From Legionella clemsonensis (GTDB lineage: Bacteria > Pseudomonadota > Gammaproteobacteria > Legionellales > Legionellaceae), in the NCBI RefSeq assembly GCF_002240035.1, contig NZ_CP016397.1, positions 124,001-188,000 of the forward strand: 64,000 bases of DNA, given 5' to 3'. The notes under the pieces were generated by a model that worked only from the letters and a program-made list of their open reading frames with translations, had not been told where the DNA came from and did no database searches. Positions 34,078 through 43,010 of this stretch are shown here, one piece after another. The translations under genes and the position numbers were made by a program. Each line of letters starts with the position of its first letter. Within the stretch, counting starts at the first letter, position 1.

Positions 34078-35073
34078 ATGGAGCAGTTAGAGGTTACTTC
34101 AACAGTTCAGGAGCACCTATCGCAGATAAGCGCCCATTTAAATACACGCATCCTTGGTCAACAGGATTTGATTTCAAGGTTGTTAATCGCCTTATTAGCA
34201 GATGGGCATTTATTGGTTGAAGGAGCGCCTGGATTAGCCAAGACTAGGGCAGTAAAAGAATTGTCCGCTGTCGTAGAAGGTGATTTTCACCGTATTCAAT
34301 TTACACCTGACTTATTGCCTGGGGATTTAACAGGTACTGATGTTTATCGTCCAGAAAATGGTTCTTTTGTTTTTCAGCCCGGCCCTATTTTTCACCACAT
34401 GATTCTTGCTGATGAGATTAACCGTGCGCCAGCAAAGGTACAATCGGCGTTACTTGAGGCTATGGCTGAGCGACAAGTCACTATTGGTGGCACTACCTAT
34501 CCTTTACCTGAACTATTCCTGGTGATGGCCACTCAAAACCCTATTGAGCAGGAAGGCACCTACCCTCTGCCTGAAGCACAACTCGATCGTTTTTTAATGT
34601 ATGTAAAAATTAGTTATCCTGATGCCAAAGTTGAGCATAATATTTTGGCGTTAGCTCGCTCAGAAGCGAGAGGAAGTTTGACATTAACTCCTGATGCGTC
34701 ACTAATGAAACCCTTATCGCAAACTACGCTGTTTGAAGCAAGGCGACAGGTTTTGGATGTTCACACCAGTGAAGCATTGGATAATTATATGGTGCAACTT
34801 GTGGTTGCTACGCGTAATCCTGGGGTATATAGCAATCAATTGGCTCGCTGGTTACGTTTTGGTGCAAGTCCGCGTGCGACCATTGCTCTTGACCGATGTG
34901 CGAAAGCCCATGCTTGGCTTGCCGGACGAAATTATGTAACGCCGGAAGACATTCATGTGATAGCCCATGATGTGCTGCGACATCGTATTCTTTTAAGTTT
35001 TGAAGCGGAAGCTGAGGGCGTCAATAGTGATGACTTCATTGATTCATTGTTGCATTTAATCGCTGTGCCTTAG
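34078..35073 (+). CDS. MoxR-family AAA+ ATPase
   Basis: A 331-residue MoxR ATPase. Walker A is 'VEGAPGLAKTR', Walker B 'LADEINRAPAKVQSALLEAM', sensor 1 'VMATQNPIEQEGTYPLPEAQ', with 'LDRFLMYV' following and sensor 2 in 'GASPRATIAL'. MoxR proteins act with von Willebrand factor A proteins as chaperone-like maturation or stress systems. It is the first gene of a seven-gene cluster. The spacing to DUF58 is 10 bases, and the remaining genes overlap or abut, so one transcript is very likely. Confidence 0.95.
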   Translation: MEQLEVTSTVQEHLSQISAHLNTRILGQQDLISRLLIALLADGHLLVEGAPGLAKTRAVKELSAVVEGDFHRIQFTPDLLPGDLTGTDVYRPENGSFVFQPGPIFHHMILADEINRAPAKVQSALLEAMAERQVTIGGTTYPLPELFLVMATQNPIEQEGTYPLPEAQLDRFLMYVKISYPDAKVEHNILALARSEARGSLTLTPDASLMKPLSQTTLFEARRQVLDVHTSEALDNYMVQLVVATRNPGVYSNQLARWLRFGASPRATIALDRCAKAHAWLAGRNYVTPEDIHVIAHDVLRHRILLSFEAEAEGVNSDDFIDSLLHLIAVP

Positions 35074-35083
35074 AGGTGATTTA

Positions 35084-35992
35084 ATGAGCGATGGAATAAC
35101 TGCCAACCTCGAGGAATTACTTGCTTTTAAGCGTTATGCTCAGAAAATAAATCAAAAACCTGAAACTAACGCAGCCTATGCAGGTAATCACACGTCAAAG
35201 TCGCGCGGACGGGGAATGGATTTTGCTGAGGTACGTAATTATCAAGCCGGCGATGAAATTCGCCATATGGAATGGAGAGTGACAGCGCGCACCGGTCGCG
35301 CCCATGTAAAACTTTACCAGGAGGAGCGTGAGCGACCGGTTGTTCTTCTTTGTGATTTTAATCCTTCTATGTACTTTGGGACTCGATTGGCTTTTAAATC
35401 AGTGGTTGCCGCGCGTTTGGCAGCAATGATTGCCTGGACTGCCATGAAACAGGGTGATAAAGTCGGCGGATTAATTTACTCAGCAACAGAGCATAATGAA
35501 TTTACTCCCCACAGTCGCAACTTGGGCGTCTTGCCTTTTTTGGCTGCCTTAAGCCATTACACCAGTGCTTCTTTAGAGAATAAGGCGCAACCCAAGCCGT
35601 TAAGCGAGGTATTGGTTCGTTTAAGACGAGTCACTCGACCTGGGAGTATTGTAACAATTATTAGTGATTTTTATGCTTTGGATGATGAGAGTGAGCGACA
35701 TCTTAGTCGATTGCGACTTCACAATGATGTATTGGCTTATCATGTGTGTGATCCTTTAGAACTGGCTCCTCCTAAGCCTGAGCATTATCCGATTACGGAC
35801 GGTCAGCAGGAAACAATACTTGATACAACCAGCGACGATGTTGTAAGAAGCTATCAGGCTTATTGTGAACAACGCATTACTCACTTGGAAGCGCTGTTCA
35901 AACGCTTAAAAATTCAGTATATACAGGTTACCGCGGAAGACAATATTCCAAAACTGGTAAGAAAAACATTTCCCAGGAGAACAAGTGGCTGA
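35084..35992 (+). CDS. DUF58 domain protein of the MoxR operon
   Basis: A 302-residue DUF58 protein. 'SRGRGMDFAEVRNYQAGDEIRHMEWRVTARTG' region (residues ~43-70) is the diagnostic DUF58 block, with a VWA-like fold spanning 'VVLLCDFNPSMYFG' and 'IVTIISDFYAL'. The Asp-x-Asn-x-Ser there is a modified MIDAS. Cytoplasmic, no membrane helix. It always accompanies MoxR and is thought to bind it. AGAGGTGA lies upstream, overlapping the moxR stop. Confidence 0.93.
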   Translation: MSDGITANLEELLAFKRYAQKINQKPETNAAYAGNHTSKSRGRGMDFAEVRNYQAGDEIRHMEWRVTARTGRAHVKLYQEERERPVVLLCDFNPSMYFGTRLAFKSVVAARLAAMIAWTAMKQGDKVGGLIYSATEHNEFTPHSRNLGVLPFLAALSHYTSASLENKAQPKPLSEVLVRLRRVTRPGSIVTIISDFYALDDESERHLSRLRLHNDVLAYHVCDPLELAPPKPEHYPITDGQQETILDTTSDDVVRSYQAYCEQRITHLEALFKRLKIQYIQVTAEDNIPKLVRKTFPRRTSG

Positions 35993-36470
35993 TGCAGAGG
36001 TACTCAATCAATTGCGGGATATTCAATTACCTCAACCGGTGGGTTGGTGGCCATTAGCTCCAGGCTGGTATTTTTTAATAGCCCTTGGTTTTTTGTTTGT
36101 CGGGCTATTGCTGTTTCTGGGTTATCGGCGCTATCAGCGTGACCGAGCTAAGAAAGAAGCATTGAGTCTACTGGCAGCGATGCAAAAAGAATATCAACAG
36201 GGTGCTGATAGTCAAATAACTAGCATGAAAATTTCAGAATTACTGCGTCGAGTGGCTCTGGTTTATTATCCAAGAGAAGAGGTGGCTGGCCTACAAGGAC
36301 AGCATTGGCTAGATTTTTTAAATAGAACGGCAAGAGGGATTGATTTTAACAAGGTTAGCTATCATCTTCTGCAATTACCTTACCAAAAAACAACAGGAGT
36401 GAATCTGGATCCTCTCTTCCATTGTACAAAAATGTGGATAAAGCAGCGGGGGGTGCCATGTTCGAATTAG
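35985..36470 (+). CDS. DUF4381 membrane protein of the MoxR operon
   Basis: A 161-residue protein starting with GTG (AGGAG is 6 bases upstream), overlapping the DUF58 gene by 8 bases. 'QLPQPVGWWPLAPGWYFLIALGF' begins a single transmembrane helix at residues ~22-48, and a cytoplasmic helical tail follows ('LLRRVALVYYPREEVAGLQGQHWLDFLN'), as in DUF4381. It is conserved in Bat operons between DUF58 and the VWA genes. Role not established. Confidence 0.87.
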   Translation: MADAEVLNQLRDIQLPQPVGWWPLAPGWYFLIALGFLFVGLLLFLGYRRYQRDRAKKEALSLLAAMQKEYQQGADSQITSMKISELLRRVALVYYPREEVAGLQGQHWLDFLNRTARGIDFNKVSYHLLQLPYQKTTGVNLDPLFHCTKMWIKQRGVPCSN

Positions 36471-37483
36471 CCTTGCCCTGGGTGTTATTTTTTCTGCCCT
36501 TACCTCTGCTTCTATGGTTTGTCTTACCCAAAGCCTCTATTCGATTACCGGCGGCACTAAAGATTCCATTTTTCAATGCCATATTGCCTATTGTAAATCA
36601 AAGACCGCGCTTTTGGGTAGCTCAGGCACAAATGGGTTTGTTTTTTGTAATATGGGGCTTGCTTCTTTTGGCGGCAGCGGGCCCACGCTGGATTGGTGAG
36701 CCATTACCATTAGAACGGCAAGGTCGCAATATTATGCTGGTTCTTGATCTTTCTGGTAGTATGGAATTGCCTGATATGATATTTCATGGCCGACCTGTTA
36801 GTCGGTTAACTGTTGTCAAACATGCTGCCGAGGAGTTTGTGCGCCAACGTGTGGGGGATCGCATTGGACTTATTTTATTTGGAGCACGTGCATATTTACA
36901 AACGCCCTTAACGTATGACCGTCAAACGGTATTATTACGCATTGAGGATGCCACAGTAGGACTTGCCGGACAAACTACTTCCATTGGTGATGCGTTAGGA
37001 TTAGCGGTAAAACGATTACAAGATGTTCCTGCAAAAGGACGTATGATCATTTTATTAACGGATGGAGCCAACAATTCGGGTATTCTTGCGCCATTAAAGG
37101 CGGCTGAGCTTGCCAAACTTGATGGTATTAAGGTCTATACGATTGGGCTGGGAACTGAAAGTGATCCCCGCGCATTGAGAAATCTCTTTTTAAATGTAAA
37201 TGCATCTTCTGATCTGGATGAAGAAACTTTACAAGAAGTCGCCAAAATAACGGGGGGACGTTATTTTCGTGCCACCGATGTGCAATCGTTGCATGAAATT
37301 TATGAAACAATTAATCAATTAGAAACCGTAACCCAAGAGCAAGCGACTATTCGTCCTCAACACGATTATTATCCTTGGCCCTTGGCGTTTGCATTTCTAT
37401 TATTCTGTTATTGGCTGGCAAATAAAGCGAAATTATTCGCTGGTTTGAATAGAGCGGTTAATCGCAAGGTTTCTATATCATGA
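36458..37483 (+). CDS. BatA-like VWA membrane protein
   Basis: A 341-residue protein with two N-terminal membrane helices, a von Willebrand A domain and a C-terminal helix ('YYPWPLAFAFLLFCYWL'). The MIDAS 'LVLDLSGSMEL' (DxSxS) is intact, with 'AGQTTSIGDALGLAV' and 'ILLTDGANNSG' giving the remaining metal ligands. I use the ATG at 36458 (GGGGGTG upstream) rather than 36422; it overlaps DUF4381 by 13 bases. The VWA domain should face the periplasm. Confidence 0.9.
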   Translation: MFELALPWVLFFLPLPLLLWFVLPKASIRLPAALKIPFFNAILPIVNQRPRFWVAQAQMGLFFVIWGLLLLAAAGPRWIGEPLPLERQGRNIMLVLDLSGSMELPDMIFHGRPVSRLTVVKHAAEEFVRQRVGDRIGLILFGARAYLQTPLTYDRQTVLLRIEDATVGLAGQTTSIGDALGLAVKRLQDVPAKGRMIILLTDGANNSGILAPLKAAELAKLDGIKVYTIGLGTESDPRALRNLFLNVNASSDLDEETLQEVAKITGGRYFRATDVQSLHEIYETINQLETVTQEQATIRPQHDYYPWPLAFAFLLFCYWLANKAKLFAGLNRAVNRKVSIS

Positions 37484-38409
37484 CCGAGTTTCATTTTATC
37501 CGTCCCTGGTGGCTGTTTGCTATATTGCCTTTACTGGCATTGGCCTGGTATCTGTGGCGTCGGCGACCACAGTTGGAGGTATGGGCTGCTATCTGTGACC
37601 AATCACTGCTGGAGCATCTGTTAGTGGCTAAGGGAAGCCACAACCGCCATTTTGCATTATCGCTCTTGGTTGCGAGTGCTTTATGCATGATTATTAGCTT
37701 GTCTGGTCCGAGTTGGATGCGCCTGCCTGTGCCCACTTACAAACAAATTCAGCCAAGAATTTTAGTATTGGATATGTCGGATGCAATGCTGGAAAAAGAT
37801 TTATTACCTAATCGCCTGAGTCGTGCCAAATTCAAATTACATGATTTATTTAAGCGAGGCGATGTAGGACAGCTGGGATTGGTAGTCTATACCGGTGAAC
37901 CATTTATAGTTTCGCCATTAACAGATGATGCACAGACCATTGATGCACTTCTGTCCTCGCTTTCACCTGATATTATGCCTGTAGAGGGAAATCGCCTGGA
38001 AACAGCACTCGAAGAAGCAGCTCAACTCTTTAGGCAAGCCGGTTTTCGCCAAGGACAAATTTTGGTTCTAACGGCAGAAACACCGAGTGCGGCGGCAATT
38101 GCTACTGCCAAAAATATGGCAAGGCGGCACATTATTACTTCAATCATGGCTGTAAAAGCGAATGGAAATTTAAACCCTCTATTTCAGGAGTTTGCTAATG
38201 CTGGAGAAGGGGTATTATTGCAACTTGCGGATAACAGTAGTGATTTAGATAAATGGCTAACGATGAAGACAAATAACAAACAATTTCAGCGTAGCCTGCA
38301 GGATGATATTCCTCTATGGCGGGATGAGGGGCGCTGGTTTTTAATCCCGGCCCTTCTTTTTCTCTTGCCAGTTTTCAGACGAGGTTGGTTGCAGAGGTTA
38401 GAAACATGA
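37480..38409 (+). CDS. BatB-like VWA membrane protein with altered MIDAS
   Basis: A 309-residue second VWA protein, translationally coupled by ATGA to the first. It has two N-terminal helices, the VWA domain, and a C-terminal helix ('WFLIPALLFLLPVF'). The MIDAS reads 'LVLDMSDAML', so the third residue of DxSxS is alanine and metal binding may be weakened. The pair with one canonical and one degenerate VWA is common in Bat clusters. Confidence 0.87.
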   Translation: MTEFHFIRPWWLFAILPLLALAWYLWRRRPQLEVWAAICDQSLLEHLLVAKGSHNRHFALSLLVASALCMIISLSGPSWMRLPVPTYKQIQPRILVLDMSDAMLEKDLLPNRLSRAKFKLHDLFKRGDVGQLGLVVYTGEPFIVSPLTDDAQTIDALLSSLSPDIMPVEGNRLETALEEAAQLFRQAGFRQGQILVLTAETPSAAAIATAKNMARRHIITSIMAVKANGNLNPLFQEFANAGEGVLLQLADNSSDLDKWLTMKTNNKQFQRSLQDDIPLWRDEGRWFLIPALLFLLPVFRRGWLQRLET

Positions 38410-39323
38410 AAAAAGGTTGCTTTTTTCTATTGCTAGGTATTTCTCTTTCCAGTTATTCCTTTAGTTGGCGGGATCTTTGGTTTACGAAAGACCAGCAAGG
38501 GCAAACTTTAATGCAGGAAAAACAATTTGAACAGGCAGCAGATACTTTTCAAAATCAGGCTTGGCGTGGTGCTGCGGCTTATCGTGCAGGAAATTATAAA
38601 GAAGCTGCTAAATATTATGAGACCTTGCAAAACGAGCAAGGTTTTTATAATCAGGGCAATGCTTTCGCCAAATCAGGACAATATGAAAAAGCATTAAAGG
38701 CTTATGATAGCGCATTAGCGCTTAATCCCAAGAATAAAGATGCACAATTTAATCGCCAATTAATTGAAAAGTTACTAAAACAACAATCCAATAACCAACA
38801 GAACCAGAATCAACAAAATAAAAATCAGCAAGAGCAGGGACAGCAAGATAACCAGCAGAATAAAGAACAAGAAAGTCAGGGACAACAGGACAATCAGCAG
38901 AATAAAGAACAAGAAAGTCAGGGACAACAGGACAATCAGCAGAATAAAGAACAAGAAAGTCAGGGGCAGGAGGCTAATCAGCAGAATAAAGAGCAAGAAA
39001 GTCAGGGGCAGGAGGCTAATCAGCAGAATAAAGAACAAGAGAGTCAGGGGCAGCAGGCTAATCAAGAGAATGAGAATAAAGAGCGGCAAAAACAGGGACA
39101 ACAAAACAGTCCACAGAATAAAAATCAGCAAAATAAGAAACAACAAAATCAGCAAGAACAAGATAATGAGAGTGTTGGAAAAGAGGCCCAATCAGCGGAA
39201 GAGCGTGAGAAACACCAAGCAAAGGAACAATGGTTGAGGCTTATTCCTGACGATCCTGGCGGGCTATTGCGAGAAAAATTCTTACGCGATCATATACGTA
39301 GACAAGGTGGTTGGCATCCATGA
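38406..39323 (+). CDS. TPR protein with Gln/Asn-rich repeat region (Bat operon)
   Basis: A 305-residue exported protein coupled to the VWA gene by ATGA. Signal peptide (residues 1-19). Two or three TPR units follow ('GNYKEAAKYYETLQ', 'YNQGNAFAKSGQYEKALKAYDSALALNP'). Residues ~130-270 are low complexity, including five 14-residue repeats. The C-terminal ~45 residues are charged and end 'IRRQGGWHP', conserved in this family. In MoxR-Bat clusters such proteins link the VWA pair to BatD. I start at 38406 rather than the in-frame GTG at 38385. Confidence 0.86.
   Translation: MKKGCFFLLLGISLSSYSFSWRDLWFTKDQQGQTLMQEKQFEQAADTFQNQAWRGAAAYRAGNYKEAAKYYETLQNEQGFYNQGNAFAKSGQYEKALKAYDSALALNPKNKDAQFNRQLIEKLLKQQSNNQQNQNQQNKNQQEQGQQDNQQNKEQESQGQQDNQQNKEQESQGQQDNQQNKEQESQGQEANQQNKEQESQGQEANQQNKEQESQGQQANQENENKERQKQGQQNSPQNKNQQNKKQQNQQEQDNESVGKEAQSAEEREKHQAKEQWLRLIPDDPGGLLREKFLRDHIRRQGGWHP
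38835..39044 (+). repeat. five tandem 42-base repeats inside the TPR gene
   Basis: Units start at 38835, 38877, 38919, 38961 and 39003, each encoding a version of QGQQDNQQNKEQES; a partial sixth follows to about 39071. Units 2 and 3 are almost identical, and units 4 and 5 carry the same EA for QD change, so the array expanded by unit duplication. The repeat length is a multiple of three, so copy changes keep the frame. Confidence 0.92.
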
Positions 39324-40999
39324 AAAAAATTTTACTCGGTTTGATACTATTTTGTGTGGCACATGCAGGGTTTACTACTGTAACGCTGCAGTTGGAATCA
39401 TCAAAAGTTCAGGCAGGAGATACGGTAAGACTTATTTTAACTTTAGATGGTGCTGAAGCAGATAATGTTCCTGATCTCACGCCACTACAAAAAGAGTTTA
39501 CGATTGTTGGTACTGAGCGCAGCATGAATTACACTGTAATCAATGGCCGAGCTCAGTCCATGGGACAGTGGCTGATTTTACTGCTACCTAAGAAAACAGG
39601 CATTCTAACAATTCCTGAAATTCAGGTCGGTCAGGAAAAAACAGCACCGGCTACTCTTGAAGTTACTGAAGAATCACTGCAAACTCAATCCTCAGATTCT
39701 AATCAGCCGAAAGATGTTAAATTACTGGTTGAGGTGAGTGAAGAAAATCCTTTTATTAATCAGCAAATTATCTACACAGTTAAACTATATAATAGCCGAC
39801 ATTTAGTGAATGCCGACTACCAACCCCCTCAAGTTGAAGATGCTTTACTTATTCCCTTAGAAACTGGGCGACGTTATCAAACAGCAGAAAATGGCCGTCT
39901 ATACACGGTTGAGGAGCAACGATATGCCATTTTCCCGCAAAAAAGCGGCCCTTTAAAAATTATTCCTCCAACGTTTAATGCTGTGATTTATGAGGCAGTT
40001 CCCAAGCGGGTAAGGGAGCGTGCCAAGCCAATCTCCATTAATGTGAAGCCTGTTCCCACTCCATATACAGGGAAAACATGGCTACCTGCCAAACAGGTTA
40101 ATTTAAGTGAAAGTTATGACAACAGTGGATTATCCTTACAACAAGGCACTACCTTAGTCCGCACGGTAACACTGCAGGCAACCGCGGTGCCTGCACAGTT
40201 ATTACCAAGGCTTGATTTTGGTAGTAGCACTGATTTTTCCATTTATCCAGAAAAACCGGTTGAAAAAAATTCGTTTCAACAATCCGACTTGGTCGGCACA
40301 ATCACTTTTAAAATGACTTATTTATTTAATAAAGCGGGTCAAATTACCATACCGGCCTTTAAACTAATGTGGTTTAATACTGTCACTGGCAAAGAAGAAA
40401 TAGCCGCCCTGCCAGAGCGTATTATTCAGATAAGAGCTACAAACAATGTCACATCAAATACAACTAAATCATCTGCCATTCCTGCCGCTCAGTCTCTTAA
40501 AGAAGCACCTTCAGTTGATAACCCTGCTGTGGTCGCAAAAAAAGAAACTACTGAGCTAGCACCGGCGGTAAATGCTTCGAGTAATTTGGGCTGGTGGATT
40601 GCGCTAGTATTTGCACTGGCCTGGTTGTTGACTTTAGGTTTATGGTTTTGGCAAAGAATGGGAGAAAACTCGCGTTACACGAGGAAACATGCGTTAAAAA
40701 ATCTGCAAGATGCTTGTTTACGAAATGATGCCTCTGCAGCCAGGGATGCCTTAATGCATTGGGCGCATAAGCAGTGGCCAGATACAAATTTGTTAAATTT
40801 AACTGATGTTGAAAGTAAAGTGGATGATGTAATACTCAGGGAACAAATCAGAGAATTAGCGCAGGCATTGTATCACAAGAATGCGAAAGCCTCTTGGCGA
40901 GGTGAGCCTCTCTGGCGGGCGATTCTTTCTTTTAAAGAGAAAGGTGGAAAAACTACCACTCACAATAATAATTCCCTACCGCCTATGCACAAATTATAA
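39320..40999 (+). CDS. BatD-like protein, last gene of the MoxR operon
   Basis: A 559-residue exported protein with signal peptide ('ILLGLILFCVAHAGFT'), several Ig-like beta domains ('LQLESSKVQAGDTVRLILTL', 'VEVSEENPFINQQIIYTVKLY'), one transmembrane helix at residues ~423-445 ('LGWWIALVFALAWLLTLGLW') and a cytoplasmic tail of ~110 residues. This is the BatD/'oxygen tolerance' layout. The ATG at 39320 overlaps the TPR stop as ATGA; the ORF could begin nine bases earlier but the overlap favours 39320. Confidence 0.88.
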   Translation: MKKILLGLILFCVAHAGFTTVTLQLESSKVQAGDTVRLILTLDGAEADNVPDLTPLQKEFTIVGTERSMNYTVINGRAQSMGQWLILLLPKKTGILTIPEIQVGQEKTAPATLEVTEESLQTQSSDSNQPKDVKLLVEVSEENPFINQQIIYTVKLYNSRHLVNADYQPPQVEDALLIPLETGRRYQTAENGRLYTVEEQRYAIFPQKSGPLKIIPPTFNAVIYEAVPKRVRERAKPISINVKPVPTPYTGKTWLPAKQVNLSESYDNSGLSLQQGTTLVRTVTLQATAVPAQLLPRLDFGSSTDFSIYPEKPVEKNSFQQSDLVGTITFKMTYLFNKAGQITIPAFKLMWFNTVTGKEEIAALPERIIQIRATNNVTSNTTKSSAIPAAQSLKEAPSVDNPAVVAKKETTELAPAVNASSNLGWWIALVFALAWLLTLGLWFWQRMGENSRYTRKHALKNLQDACLRNDASAARDALMHWAHKQWPDTNLLNLTDVESKVDDVILREQIRELAQALYHKNAKASWRGEPLWRAILSFKEKGGKTTTHNNNSLPPMHKL

Positions 41000-41231
41000 G
41001 TTGATTAAAGCCAAACGGTGCTGAGTTCTGCGCGCCAATTCGCTATCTTTGCCTTGTCAATAGAAGTACTAGATTTGAAATTTATGAAACTAGAGACAGC
41101 TCATCTGGGGCATTGTTTATTCTTAAGTATACTTCTACCTCCTCTCGCGGTTAGGAGTTGAATTGGTCTCTCTGATATTCCTTGGTCTTGTTGATAATTC
41201 ATCAAATTTTTATATTAAGGCTGTTCCATCT

Positions 41232-42068
41232 TTAGGGAGAAGGGCCAATAGTAATCACTGGCCTGGCAAAACTAACTCTTCTTTCTAAAGAGCGTTCTAT
41301 TTTTCTATGCAAATTAACCTTACCAATCATACCCCGATGAATCCCCTCCACTACCGCTTCGATAAGGGTACTGCAATTAAATACTTCACGGGTGTGTTTT
41401 AAATACTTTTCCACGGTATAGGGGCTAATTTTAAGAAGTTGAGCAATTTGTTTTACGGAATTACCCTGAGCGGCAAGCCATAAACATTCCTGTTCACGAA
41501 GCGGTATGGATTCTTTTTCAGAATAGCCCCCTTTTATAACCGCATGTCGGTGTGTCTTGTTAGTCAGGATAAACGAATACTTGTATTTCGTATTGCAGAA
41601 AATAATTAATTCAAGAAAGGTATCCACAAAATGAACACAGAAATTTTCAAAGGAGCGAATCGTTTTCGTATAAAATTGCTCTGAATCCGTTGGTGTATCG
41701 CGTATTGCACTAAACACAAAAGTACACTCCGCACAGCGTCTGATAATATTGTAGGTAGGATAAAGATTATATTGCTCATTTAGCATGGTTCTAAGTCGTG
41801 GAGAAATAAATCCGACCTTATCACCCAAATAAAAATCACCTTGGCTAGAATCAATCATTCCAGGCGTGTAAGTATAATCTTCCTTATACAATGCATCCTG
41901 ATAATAAGATAAAATAATGGGATAAACGTTCGATAGAATTAGTATATTGCCATCATTGAAAATCAAATACATCGCAAAATACTTAAGCCCCATCTGTCTT
42001 AAAGGCATGCATGCCTCATCAATTTGCTTTTTATAGGCCAAACTTAAAATGTAGGGTACTTCTTTCAT
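41232..42068 (-). CDS. LuxR-family transcriptional regulator
   Basis: A 278-residue regulator. The C-terminal part holds a LuxR helix-turn-helix: 'PLREQECLWLAAQGNSVKQIAQLLKISPYTVEKYLKHTREVFNC'-type sequence at residues ~188-232 (only key points: REQECL, KQIAQLL, TVEKYLKH). The N-terminal ~170 residues resemble the ligand-binding half of Legionella LuxR-like regulators, but lack an obvious known ligand motif. AAAGGAATTT precedes the ATG. No autoinducer synthase gene is in the window. It is divergent from the XRE gene at 42346. Confidence 0.85.
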   Translation of the reverse strand: MKEVPYILSLAYKKQIDEACMPLRQMGLKYFAMYLIFNDGNILILSNVYPIILSYYQDALYKEDYTYTPGMIDSSQGDFYLGDKVGFISPRLRTMLNEQYNLYPTYNIIRRCAECTFVFSAIRDTPTDSEQFYTKTIRSFENFCVHFVDTFLELIIFCNTKYKYSFILTNKTHRHAVIKGGYSEKESIPLREQECLWLAAQGNSVKQIAQLLKISPYTVEKYLKHTREVFNCSTLIEAVVEGIHRGMIGKVNLHRKIERSLERRVSFARPVITIGPSP

Positions 42069-42345
42069 AAATTCCTTTTTCCTTTATGTTGATACTTGCT
42101 GATGGTTGTAAAAATAAGGGGAACAAATTACTCCACCCATTAATTCAACCTTAGTTCCCTAAGTTTATTCATATTTAAAATATTATTATATAAAAATGGG
42201 TTAAAATGTAAATATTAAATTAACCACAAAGGATAATTTAATAATAAAAAAGTAACCACAACAAGCAAATTGTCTTGCGGAGGGCTAAAGTTTATGAGGA
42301 TGTTTTAACCATTTTATTGTATTATCTCTTTTAAAAGACTAATTA

Positions 42346-42999
42346 ATGCAATTTATGAGAAATCCCCTGCTCGATAAACTTTCGAGTCCTGAGGCTCGTG
42401 GTAAAAGAATTAGATTTCTTCGCGATCACCTCCTTTCGCTCACCAGAAGGGAATTTTGTGCTCATACTGATATTACACAACCTGCTCTAAAAGGTTGGGA
42501 ACTAGGGTGGGGCGGTGGTTTGACTCCCCAAGGCGCTGAAAAAATTGTTAACCGTGCACGAGAACTAAATATTTTTTGTTCCGTAACATGGCTACTACAT
42601 GGTATAGGAAAAGAAGCTACCTTTATTACCAAAGAGCTATTTATTCAAGAAGAAGATGAAAATCATATAGCTAAAGAATTATTATTATTTAGGGAGCTAA
42701 ATAATTCCATTGACGCTATTATGCGAGATGATGGGATGATTCCACTCTTATTTCCTGGCAATTATGTAGGTGGCATTATTGTCTCTGATATTCAAAAGGC
42801 AATAGATAGAGAATGTATAATTGTAGATGAAAATAATGATATTTTTATTAGGATTTTAAAAAACGGGGATAATCTTAATCATTTTAATTTACATTGTCTT
42901 AATGAGCACACAATAACTGTCAACAAAGAAATCAAAAATGTAAAAATAAAAATTGCTGCCCCTATAATTTGGATAAGAAGAATAAACAGACGCTTATAA
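42346..42999 (+). CDS. XRE-type regulator with S24-like C-terminal domain
   Basis: A 217-residue protein. The N-terminal ~65 residues are a helix-turn-helix ('RIRFLRDHLLSLTRREFCAHTD', shortened here, then 'ITQPALKGWELGWGGGLT'). The C-terminal ~95 residues have the strand pattern of a LexA/S24 peptidase-like fold ('MIPLLFPGNYVGGIIV', 'RECIIVDENNDIFIRIL'), without clear Ser/Lys catalytic residues. This is the layout of phage-repressor-like regulators common in Legionella. The start could be the ATG at 42355. An IS3-family element is inserted 11 bases after its stop. Confidence 0.75.
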   Translation: MQFMRNPLLDKLSSPEARGKRIRFLRDHLLSLTRREFCAHTDITQPALKGWELGWGGGLTPQGAEKIVNRARELNIFCSVTWLLHGIGKEATFITKELFIQEEDENHIAKELLLFRELNNSIDAIMRDDGMIPLLFPGNYVGGIIVSDIQKAIDRECIIVDENNDIFIRILKNGDNLNHFNLHCLNEHTITVNKEIKNVKIKIAAPIIWIRRINRRL

Positions 43000-43010
43000 A
43001 AGAGATTACT

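Noticed and set aside
38835-39071. Regular repeats that might be a CRISPR array
   Set aside because: The units are contiguous without spacers and encode in-frame protein repeats.
38775-39191. Minus-strand ORF of 138 residues made of Leu, Ile and Phe
   Set aside because: It is the antisense shadow of the Gln/Asn/Glu-rich repeat in the TPR gene and has no ribosome binding site.
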